This document shows, one piece after another, positions 41,602 to 47,760 of a stretch of 63,059 bases of DNA. The notes below the pieces were generated by a model. The model was not told where the DNA came from. It searched no databases and saw only the letters and a program-made list of their open reading frames with translations. Numbering within the stretch: position 1 is the stretch's first letter; every line of letters starts with the position of its first letter. A program made the position numbers and the translations under genes. Origin of the DNA: Sphingomonas bacterium (GTDB taxonomy: Bacteria; Pseudomonadota; Alphaproteobacteria; Sphingomonadales; Sphingomonadaceae); the NCBI RefSeq assembly GCF_903642285.1, contig NZ_CAHJWJ010000020.1:1-63059 (forward strand), read 5' to 3'.

Positions 41602-41718
41602 GCGGTTGCCGGAAACGGCGGAATTGCTAGGGTCCGGGCGGCGCGTCTGGCACCCGATACCCGCGCGATACCCGCATCACGCGATGACCATCGGGGTCGG
41701 CGCTCGCGCGCGCTCGCT

Positions 41719-42018
41719 TCAGGCCGCCTCGGCCACCCGTACCTTCGCCTCGAGCTGCAGGCCGAGCGCGTCGAGCACCTTCATCACCGTGTCGAGCGTC
41801 GGGTTGCCGTCCGCGCTCAGCGCCTTGTGCAGCGACTGGCGGCTGAGGCCGGTGTCGCCGGCGACGGCGGTCATCCCGCGCGCCTTCGCGATCGTGCCGA
41901 GCGCGGCGGCGATATAGCCGACATGGCCCGTCGCGAGCGCATCGCTGATGAGATCGATCTGCGCCTCGTCATCGGCGAAATGTTTTGCCGCATCGTACGG
42001 CCTGGTCTTGATGGGCAT
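41719..42018 (-). CDS. HI1420-type addiction-module antitoxin, without toxin
   Basis: A 99-residue protein starting MPIKTRPYDAAKHFADDEAQ, with an XRE-like helix-turn-helix (GDTGLSRQSLHKALSADGNP) and LGLQLEAKV at the end, the signature of TIGR02684-type antitoxins. These normally follow a RelE/ParE-like toxin gene. The upstream gene here is a membrane protein and downstream is non-coding, so the antitoxin is an orphan. It might protect against a host toxin or act as a regulator. Confidence 0.8.
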   Translation of the reverse strand: MPIKTRPYDAAKHFADDEAQIDLISDALATGHVGYIAAALGTIAKARGMTAVAGDTGLSRQSLHKALSADGNPTLDTVMKVLDALGLQLEAKVRVAEAA

Positions 42019-42035
42019 GGTGACGGAATGTCCGT

Positions 42036-42332
42036 CTACTGATTCGGAAGAGCGGTTTTGGAAGCAGTCCGAGGAGTGTTCCGCTGGCCAATCAATATAT
42101 CGAGCTTCCCCTCGACGCGGGCCTGAGACGCTTGGACCTCCCCGATCCGCTGATTGACGGCTTCAAACTTGCCGTCGATCCGATCGAACTTGCTGCCGTT
42201 ATAAACGTACAAGCCAACGATCGCGAGCAGCGGGACGGCGATCGCGCCAACGAGCCAATTGCGAATTTGGACGACATCGTCCCGAAGGTTCTTGAGCTGA
42301 GTATCAACGCTCGATTTCCAATCGTCCGACAT
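42036..42332 (-). CDS. Phage membrane coiled-coil protein
   Basis: A 98-residue protein starting MSDDWKSSVDTQLKNLRDDV, with one transmembrane segment (WLVGAIAVPLLAIVGLYVY) and a C-terminal coiled coil (AVNQRIGEVQASQARVEGKL). An overlapping frame upstream (42092-42460) encodes a coiled coil plus a GGGGGG linker ending TSDG. In related phage proteins such a linker runs straight into the MxxRV/LxxL part, so a one-base shift may have split a longer gene. Confidence 0.6.
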   Translation of the reverse strand: MSDDWKSSVDTQLKNLRDDVVQIRNWLVGAIAVPLLAIVGLYVYNGSKFDRIDGKFEAVNQRIGEVQASQARVEGKLDILIGQRNTPRTASKTALPNQ

Positions 42333-42437
42333 CCGTCAGATGTGCCCCCGCCGCCGCCGCCAGGCAAGGGCGCGGTGTAACCTCTTTGCTCGTTTCGCTG
42401 ACGTTGCAACTCAGCGAACTGGGCTTGGAAGCGATCG

Positions 42438-42677
42438 TCAACGCTGCTCAACCGACACATCCTCTCCCATCTTTTGGCCCAGGAGAGCAATAAATCCGTC
42501 CATTTGTTCTCCTGCCTTGGTGAGTGCTTTATGCGTGGCTTGGGTATCGCCTGCTGCCAACGCACCGATCGCGTTGCTCTGCTGCACCGTTGCATTGGCG
42601 AGATATGCAATCATCACCATCATGTCCGCAGATCGGATCGTGACCGTGTCATCAGCATCGACGGGCACTTCGCTCAT
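42438..42677 (-). CDS. Small hypothetical phage protein
   Basis: A 79-residue protein starting MSEVPVDADDTVTIRSADMM, with ADMMVMIAYLANATVQQSNA and EQMDGFIALLGQKMGEDV, an all-helical layout. GAGGAATTCGAC precedes the ATG. It is not recognised. Leftward, downstream of the TerB gene. Confidence 0.55.
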   Translation of the reverse strand: MSEVPVDADDTVTIRSADMMVMIAYLANATVQQSNAIGALAAGDTQATHKALTKAGEQMDGFIALLGQKMGEDVSVEQR

Positions 42678-42729
42678 GTCGAATTCCTCGATTCAAGGTC
42701 AGCCACCATCAGCGCGCGACCGCGGACGT

Positions 42730-43518
42730 TCAATGCAGCGCGCCTCGGTCGACAACCCCCTTCAACGTCGCACTCAACTCCACCGCCCAGCGCACCTCGT
42801 CCGGCGTCTGCCGCCCGTCAGCATCGATAACCGCCGCTCCACTGTCGAGCACGAACCGGCAGAAGCGCGCACCGTCGCGCATTCGGCTGAACTTCTTGAC
42901 CGCACGCACCAGGTCCGTGCCATCAGGGGCGATGTCGTCCAGTCCGGCGACCACCCGCTCCAGCGCTTTCTCGCAGCCGTCGAACCGCAGCGCATAGCGC
43001 TCCAGCTGCGTGACGATCGCTTCGCGCTCGAGCGGATGATATTCGCCATCGCAGCCTGCCATAAACTGCAGAACGCGCGCCAGATCGGTCAGGACCATGT
43101 CGTCACAGCCCAGCGCGCCGCTGTCGCGCAGCTGCTCGAACCGCAGCAGCGGGTCGAAACACTCGCCTGTATAGGCGTCCGCTAGCTCGATGATGTTGTC
43201 GACGCAGAACTGGCGGACGGCCTCGCGCTCGTAACACCAGGCCATCACGTTCATCTTGCCGAACGACTGTGTCAGCCGGAGGCATCGGAACAGACGCTCG
43301 GTTTCCCGCCCCTTCGCATCGCGGTACCGCATCTGGGCTACCCAAGCCGAGCTGTTATCGCGCCGCACCGCCGATCCGCCTGGCTCGTCCTCGAACGTCA
43401 CGGCGATGCGCACGTCCGATCGCGGCGGCTCGACGCGCTTGTCCTTTACCTCCGCCCACAGGCGACGAAAGGGCGTGTTCGGCTCACCAGGCCAAATATC
43501 GTTTTCGGTCGGTGCCAT
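42730..43518 (-). CDS. TerB-domain protein with WYL-like segment
   Basis: A 262-residue protein starting MAPTENDIWPGEPNTPFRRL after AAGGAGCAGG. Residues about 45-125 resemble the ligand-binding part of WYL proteins (VAQMRYRDAKGRETERLFRC, NVMAWCYEREAVRQFCVDNI). The remainder is a TerB-like helical domain (DMVLTDLARVLQFMAGCDGE, then YHPLEREAIVTQLERYALRF). WYL domains sense nucleic-acid ligands in defence and stress regulators. No helix-turn-helix is evident. Leftward, beside the repressor. Confidence 0.65.
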   Translation of the reverse strand: MAPTENDIWPGEPNTPFRRLWAEVKDKRVEPPRSDVRIAVTFEDEPGGSAVRRDNSSAWVAQMRYRDAKGRETERLFRCLRLTQSFGKMNVMAWCYEREAVRQFCVDNIIELADAYTGECFDPLLRFEQLRDSGALGCDDMVLTDLARVLQFMAGCDGEYHPLEREAIVTQLERYALRFDGCEKALERVVAGLDDIAPDGTDLVRAVKKFSRMRDGARFCRFVLDSGAAVIDADGRQTPDEVRWAVELSATLKGVVDRGALH

Positions 43519-43723
43519 CGCGAGCCTGCTCCTTTTTCGGTGGCGTTCGCGCATTCTTGCAAAGCGCCATAGATGATCGATCGAAATCCGATCCAATTCC
43601 CCCCGCGGTCGACAGTCCGCAACCGTGCTAGGAACATAGCAGGAACGGAGGCCCGAGTCGGGGTGGTGGAAAGCGTGTTCCGTCGCGGGCCGGGTTGCGC
43701 GCATGGGTGTGAGCGGTGCGGGG

Positions 43724-44218
43724 TCATCTGCGCTGAGCTCGCCGCGATTCGGGACGAGCTTGCTCTGGTGGTTGCTGATCTTCGTCGTCAGCAGGACCGG
43801 CGACCGTCTCCTCGTACAGCGCGGCGGCTTGCAGCCGCCCGAGCGCGCTGGGCAATCGCCTGGCGAGCGCACGAGCAAGCTCGGCCCCCTGCAGATCCCC
43901 GAATACACGAAGCTGCGCCTCGAATGCCGCCGCCAGTGCCGCTTCGCTCGGCAGCGCGACCGGCATCATGAGATGCTGGACCGTCGGCGGTGGCAGTGGA
44001 GGCGGCGCGTTCTCGTCCGGATCGTCGGTTTCGCCTTCGAGATACGCTGCAGACGTACTCAAAGCTCGGGCTATCCGATGAAGGTGCGTGGATGAACGTG
44101 TAGCGCCACGGATCAGGCCGTTAATCGCGGGCTGACTTAGCTTCACGCGCCGCGCGAGCTCAGCTTGGCTGATCTCAAGCGTCACGAGCCGGTCCTTTAT
44201 GCGCTCACCCACCATCAT
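43724..44218 (-). CDS. Prophage XRE-family repressor (CI-like)
   Basis: A 164-residue protein. The N-terminal helix-turn-helix reads RIKDRLVTLEISQAELARRV followed by KLSQPAINGLIRGATRSS. A proline-rich linker (DENAPPPLPPPTVQ) leads to a helical C-terminal domain without a LexA-type peptidase signature, so RecA-driven self-cleavage is not obvious. It starts at one of two adjacent ATGs (44218 or 44215). It is divergent from the Cro-like gene across an 84-base switch region, and its predicted transcript is leaderless. Confidence 0.85.
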   Translation of the reverse strand: MMVGERIKDRLVTLEISQAELARRVKLSQPAINGLIRGATRSSTHLHRIARALSTSAAYLEGETDDPDENAPPPLPPPTVQHLMMPVALPSEAALAAAFEAQLRVFGDLQGAELARALARRLPSALGRLQAAALYEETVAGPADDEDQQPPEQARPESRRAQRR

Positions 44219-44302
44219 CGGGGCAAACTATAATTTCCCTGATAGCTAGCCAGACAAGATTGTCGATTGACAGGCCTATCAGGAACCCGATAGCTAATAG
44301 CC
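44219..44302. promoter_or_regulatory. Repressor/Cro switch region with operators and two promoters
   Basis: Half-sites CCTGATAG (44238-44245) and CTATCAGG (44276-44283) are inverted, and GATAGCTA recurs at 44241-44248 and 44289-44296. The rightward promoter has TTGACA at 44267-44272 and a -10 near 44289-44294, putting the start on or next to the cro ATG at 44303. The leftward promoter has TTGTCT (minus, 44252-44257) and TATAGT (minus, 44227-44232), again with its start at the repressor ATG. Both spacers contain operator half-sites. Confidence 0.7.
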
Positions 44303-44554
44303 ATGGGAATCGAAGCGACCCTCGAATCACCGTTTGCCTCCGCCGTCCGCCGCGTGGGATCGCAATCGGCGTATGCGCGGTTGGTCGGTCGCAGTCAGGC
44401 GTGGGTCTATGCGGCGTTGCGAGACGGCAAGCCTCTCCCCGCCGAGCACGTCCTCACAGTCGAACGAGAGACCGGCATCTCCCGTCACGACCTCCGCCCC
44501 GACCTGTACCCGCGCGAATCGGTCGATGCCGCCGGAATGGAGCCGGCGCGATGA
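44303..44554 (+). CDS. Cro/YdaS-family helix-turn-helix protein
   Basis: An 83-residue protein starting MGIEATLESPFASAVRRVGS. The helix-turn-helix is AYARLVGRSQAWVYAALRDG, and the GISRHDLRPDLYP ending is diagnostic for YdaS/Cro-type regulators. There is no ribosome site; the promoter places the mRNA 5-prime end at the ATG. It is the first gene of the rightward early transcript and should compete with the repressor at the shared operators. Confidence 0.88.
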   Translation: MGIEATLESPFASAVRRVGSQSAYARLVGRSQAWVYAALRDGKPLPAEHVLTVERETGISRHDLRPDLYPRESVDAAGMEPAR

Positions 44555-44910
44555 GCGATCCTCGTTTCATTCGAGACGATCTGGACAGCTGCGTATCGCA
44601 CGTGATCGAGGAATGTGGCGAACTGCTTGCCGCTCTGGGCAAGTCGCAGCGCTTCGGTTTTCTCAGCGTCAATCCGCTGTTGGTGCCCGACGAGCAGGAG
44701 GTGAACGCCAACTGGGTGCTGCGCGAGATTGCCGATGTACGATCGGCCGTTGATCGGCTCGAGTATGCGATGGGCTGGATGTGCGCTTTCGAACGGGCCG
44801 CCCTCGAGGCCGCCGTGCACAATAGTGGACGTCGCACGGATCGCAGCAAGCCGAGGAGGCTGGCTGCGATCAGAGCATTTCTTCAGCGTTCGAAGAGCCG
44901 TTTCATATGA
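44551..44910 (+). CDS. MazG-like nucleotide pyrophosphohydrolase-type phage protein
   Basis: A 119-residue protein whose ATG overlaps the cro stop (ATGA). SHVIEECGELLAALGKSQRF gives the EExxE helix and NWVLREIADVRSAVDRLEYA the ExxD helix of the all-alpha MazG-like fold. Such enzymes hydrolyse NTPs, dNTPs or alarmones; phage versions can dampen the host stress response. The metal-binding residues appear present. Specificity cannot be told from the sequence. Confidence 0.65.
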   Translation: MSDPRFIRDDLDSCVSHVIEECGELLAALGKSQRFGFLSVNPLLVPDEQEVNANWVLREIADVRSAVDRLEYAMGWMCAFERAALEAAVHNSGRRTDRSKPRRLAAIRAFLQRSKSRFI

Positions 44911-45149
44911 ACGGGCTCGTTTTTCACTTGCGCGGACGCACCACGCAAAATGACGTCGGGGGCGTCGAGATGCAGCCTGTCGAGCGTGGCACGGAGCTTC
45001 TCGAGCAAATCGATGACAGGAACCTGCGTTTTGGCCTGATCGAACGCACCGGTTCTCGCAACGCCTTCGATCGCGAAGGCGAGCAGGCCAGAAATATGGC
45101 CGATCGCTTCTTCCATTGCCGTGAGACGATTCTCCGCAGGGCTTCCCAT
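44883..45149 (-). CDS. Small hypothetical protein, leftward
   Basis: An 88-residue protein starting MGSPAENRLTAMEEAIGHIS, with AGAGGAAACGAAGG before the ATG. It is helical (LLEKLRATLDRLHLDAPDVI) and overlaps the 3-prime end of the MazG-like gene by 28 bases in convergent orientation. It thus interrupts the rightward early region. No family recognised. Confidence 0.5.
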   Translation of the reverse strand: MGSPAENRLTAMEEAIGHISGLLAFAIEGVARTGAFDQAKTQVPVIDLLEKLRATLDRLHLDAPDVILRGASAQVKNEPVHMKRLFER

Positions 45150-45523
45150 CCTTCGTTTCCTCTTCGTGTTGGTTTCGACATCCACACGATAGCCGGAAGG
45201 GGTCGGGCGTCCAGCCCGGCCCCGGAAGGCGCAACCAATCCTCTCGCGCGCCGGCCGGGCGGCGAGCGCCGGCGGCGGGTCCACTCCTGCCTGTCGTCGG
45301 CGTCCCTCCATTCGTCGGCATCGAATTTCTCCTGCGCCGGGGCCCTTGCACAGCGCGGTCTTGAGAAATCCCTATCGCCGATCACCGCGACCCCACCTCC
45401 TGCGATCGCCGCCCCGCCCTGATCCGCGCGGCCGCTCGCCGCTACCACCCGCTCCGTCGAACCCCGCCGCCCGTCGATCATCGCGATCGCCGGGGCGGTA
45501 AACTGCTGCCTGGAGAATTGGCC
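45150..45523. other. Interval between early gene blocks
   Basis: 374 bases separate the leftward 88-residue ORF from the rightward operon starting at 45524. On the minus strand CAGGAGAAATTCG precedes an ATG at 45321 whose frame (MPTNGGTPTTGRSGPAAGAR and on) runs antisense through known genes. A short real product cannot be excluded. The right end is GC-rich and holds the GGAG (45512-45515) for the next gene. I could not define a promoter. Confidence 0.3.
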
Positions 45524-45733
45524 GTGTCCGCCAAGATCGATCTCGACAATCTGAGGATGCTCACCAGCAATATCGTCGCCGATCTCGACATCGTCGTCGC
45601 CGATGACGCGGTCGATGCCGCAGCGGCGGCACATATCCGCATCGCGCAGGCGTATCTGGATCCGGCGGCGGAAGAACTGCAGCTGGCGCTGGCGACGATC
45701 GTCGACCGCGCGACGGCGGGATCGGTCCAGTGA
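45524..45733 (+). CDS. Small hypothetical early protein
   Basis: A 69-residue protein starting with GTG 45524, eight bases after GGAG. It reads SAKIDLDNLRMLTSNIVADL and on to an AAHIRIAQAYLDPAAEELQL helix, all-alpha and acidic. Its stop overlaps the next GTG start (GTGA). No family recognised. It opens the eight-kilobase chain of overlapping rightward genes. Confidence 0.55.
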   Translation: MSAKIDLDNLRMLTSNIVADLDIVVADDAVDAAAAAHIRIAQAYLDPAAEELQLALATIVDRATAGSVQ

Positions 45734-46122
45734 CACCTGGCACCTACCTTCGCCTCCGACGCGAAGCGGCGGGCTTATCGATCGACGACGTCGCGTTGAT
45801 GACGGAGACGATCCCGCCGGTCTGCGCGCGATCGCGCTCGGAATGGCTCGCGGCGATCGAAAACGGCGCGGCGCCCGTGCCGATCGGGGCCGCGCTGCGT
45901 CTCCAGCAGCTGCTAGGGTTCGACTGGAAGGTCTTCGTCGCGGTGTGCGCGCATGCTGAGGGGCTCGGCAACGAGCCAGTCGTCTGCCGCGTCTGCGCTT
46001 GCAGCGAATGGGACCCGTGCTTGCGAGGCACAACGATCGCCGACGGCACCACCTGCGCTTGGGCGGAGCCCGATCTATGCACCTCGTGCGTCGACGGCGG
46101 CACGATGCAGGCAGCGGCATGA
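45730..46122 (+). CDS. Helix-turn-helix plus cysteine-rich early protein
   Basis: A 130-residue protein starting GTG 45730. The N-terminal XRE-like part is TYLRLRREAAGLSIDDVALM. The C-terminal cysteine cluster (VCRVCACSEWDPC, then TTCAWAEPDLCTSC) matches a metal-binding segment common in phage early proteins. It could be a transcription factor binding DNA through both parts. Overlaps both neighbours by four bases. Confidence 0.65.
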   Translation: MTPGTYLRLRREAAGLSIDDVALMTETIPPVCARSRSEWLAAIENGAAPVPIGAALRLQQLLGFDWKVFVAVCAHAEGLGNEPVVCRVCACSEWDPCLRGTTIADGTTCAWAEPDLCTSCVDGGTMQAAA

Positions 46123-46397
46123 GCGACACGGAGATCGTCATCACGCGCGCCATCGCCGCGGCCGCGCTGCTCTACGCAGCCTTCGTGCACTGGCGGCTCG
46201 GCGGTCGTCTCGCGCGCATCGAGCGATCGCGTGCGGTTGGCTCGGAGGATTGCCTGCGCATCTGGCGATCGGTCAATTTCACCGAGGACCGGCAACGCGC
46301 GGAAATGGCCTTGATGGCCGCGGTCGGCTCGGCCGAGCCTGTGCAGCTCTACCGACGCGAAGGTCGCCGCTTCGTCCCGCACGGCGATCCGTCGTGA
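46119..46397 (+). CDS. Small early protein with one membrane segment
   Basis: A 92-residue protein starting MSDTEIVITRAIAAAALLYA, with a single N-terminal hydrophobic helix followed by a basic, arginine-rich domain. The start overlaps the previous stop (ATGA) and the stop overlaps the next start (GTGA). No family recognised. Confidence 0.6.
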   Translation: MSDTEIVITRAIAAAALLYAAFVHWRLGGRLARIERSRAVGSEDCLRIWRSVNFTEDRQRAEMALMAAVGSAEPVQLYRREGRRFVPHGDPS

Positions 46398-46573
46398 GGG
46401 GCCTTCGATCCGCCCACGTCATCGCGGCGATCGCCGCCGGCCTCGCGCTCGCGGCATCGCTGTTCGGCCACCCGCGGATCGCCGTCGCCATCCTGGTGCT
46501 GATCGTCCTGATCCTCGCCGCCAGCGTCGAGGCGCTCCGCTACCGCGCCGATCATCCGGAGAAACGACCATGA
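46394..46573 (+). CDS. 59-residue two-span membrane protein
   Basis: Starts GTG 46394 on the preceding stop. It reads RGLRSAHVIAAIAAGLALAA, SLFGHPRIAVAILVLIVLIL and a basic tail. Two hydrophobic helices are joined by a short loop; the end overlaps the next gene by ATGA. No family recognised. An early membrane protein could modify the host envelope or block superinfection. Confidence 0.6.
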   Translation: MRGLRSAHVIAAIAAGLALAASLFGHPRIAVAILVLIVLILAASVEALRYRADHPEKRP

Positions 46574-46809
46574 CCGTGAATGCCGAGCTGCACCGCGTCT
46601 ACGAGTTCCAGCGGCCCGAGCCGCTGCGCGTCGAGATCCACGATATCGACTGCCCATGCTGCGCGCCGCCCGATGATCGGCAGCTGACGTTCGCTGATCT
46701 CGGCCGTTTGGCCTGGTGGGGTATGGCCGCCGGCACCGCGATCGCGATCGCGATCGATCCGCATGGCGCATGGCAAGCGCTGGCCTCGTGCTTCGGTCGT
46801 CTGTCGTGA
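46570..46809 (+). CDS. Small early protein with CPCC motif
   Basis: A 79-residue protein starting MTVNAELHRVYEFQRPEPLR, with DIDCPCCAPPDD and a hydrophobic segment (LAWWGMAAGTAIAIAIDPHG). It overlaps both neighbours by four bases. The double cysteines suggest metal binding or a redox function; unproven. Confidence 0.55.
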   Translation: MTVNAELHRVYEFQRPEPLRVEIHDIDCPCCAPPDDRQLTFADLGRLAWWGMAAGTAIAIAIDPHGAWQALASCFGRLS

Positions 46810-47048
46810 GCAGGGAGATCGACAAGAAAGCCGGCCGCGAGGCGGTTGCAGCGTACATCGACGAACATGGCCCCGACGTGCCGATGAGCGATCTGCGGTC
46901 GTACGTGCGCGCGAGAAGTGGGATTGATTTCGGGGGACCGACCCTCGCCACCTTTCTGCGCTCTGTCGGCTACGTGCGGGATGGCGTGCGCAAGATTGAT
47001 ACCTCCCCGGGGCAGACGGTCTTCTACGTTCGGACCCCAGCCTTATGA
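46806..47048 (+). CDS. Small hypothetical early protein
   Basis: An 80-residue soluble protein starting GTG 46806 ([20 protein letters not shown]), with [20 protein letters not shown] and [20 protein letters not shown], which looks like a small helix-turn-helix or winged fold. It is coupled upstream (GTGA) and downstream (ATGA, to the GapR gene). No family recognised. Confidence 0.58.
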   Translation: MSREIDKKAGREAVAAYIDEHGPDVPMSDLRSYVRARSGIDFGGPTLATFLRSVGYVRDGVRKIDTSPGQTVFYVRTPAL

Positions 47049-47311
47049 CCGAGGAACGCCAGCACGGCATGGGCGGCGGAAGCGTCGCGGCCGACGAGTT
47101 GCGCCTCCTGATCGAACGCGCTGAGCGGCTCGCCGAGGAGAAGAAGGGCATCGCCGACGACGAAAAGGACGTGTTCGCCGAGGCCAAGGGCCGCGGATAC
47201 GATCCGAAGGCGATCCGCCGGATCATCGCGATCCGGAAGAAGAACAAGGAAGATTACCGGGAAGAGGAGGCCATCCTCGAGACCTACCTCGCCGCGCTGG
47301 GGATGATCTGA
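47045..47311 (+). CDS. Phage-encoded GapR homologue (DUF2312)
   Basis: An 88-residue protein. [40 protein letters not shown] and [20 protein letters not shown], ending [10 protein letters not shown], match GapR almost position by position. In Caulobacter, GapR is a nucleoid-associated protein that binds overtwisted, AT-rich DNA and assists topoisomerases ahead of replication forks. A phage copy in an early operon may help replicate or protect phage DNA. Coupled to both neighbours. Confidence 0.9.
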   Translation: MTEERQHGMGGGSVAADELRLLIERAERLAEEKKGIADDEKDVFAEAKGRGYDPKAIRRIIAIRKKNKEDYREEEAILETYLAALGMI

Positions 47312-47760
47312 TGGGCGCTGCTCGGCACAGGTTCGCGCGGCCCGGAAAGGTCGAAGTCCAGGACGGCCCGGTTCGCATGTCGGCCGAGCGCGGGATCGCC
47401 AACCGGCCGACCTTCACCAGTCGCGAGGTGCGTGCCGGGTGCTTCGTCTGTCATGGCAGCGATGCGAATTGGCACGGAGGCAATGCGCAAGGCGTCGCCG
47501 CCCGCCACCACGACGCGACGGGGCACTCGACCTGGTGCGACGTCCATATGTCGATCCGCTACGGCGAAGACGCGGCCGACCATCGCCAGGCCGACATCGA
47601 GGACGCGATCGCCGCGTCCAGTTCGGGGGATCGGCCGGTGTCGATCCCCCTCCCCGATTCCGACACACCGACGTGCTCAAGCGCCGGTGTGAGCGCACCC
47701 AAGGCCGCCCAGTCAGAACACGCGCTCGCGGCCGCAAAGCCGGAGCACGAGCATGCCTAA
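47311..47760 (+). CDS. Cys/His-rich early protein of unknown function
   Basis: A 149-residue protein starting on the GapR stop (TGATG). The central CFVCHGSDANWHGGNAQGVA, ARHHDATGHSTWCDVH is rich in cysteine and histidine and probably binds zinc. The C-terminus is low complexity. It overlaps the ParB-like gene by eight bases. No family recognised. Confidence 0.55.
   Translation: MGAARHRFARPGKVEVQDGPVRMSAERGIANRPTFTSREVRAGCFVCHGSDANWHGGNAQGVAARHHDATGHSTWCDVHMSIRYGEDAADHRQADIEDAIAASSSGDRPVSIPLPDSDTPTCSSAGVSAPKAAQSEHALAAAKPEHEHA

Noticed and set aside
44883..45351. A longer leftward ORF starting near 45321 with a good Shine-Dalgarno
   Set aside because: Its frame continues antisense through the MazG-like gene and lacks recognisable features; the 88-residue frame starting at 45149 has better coding character. 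Left open rather than annotated.
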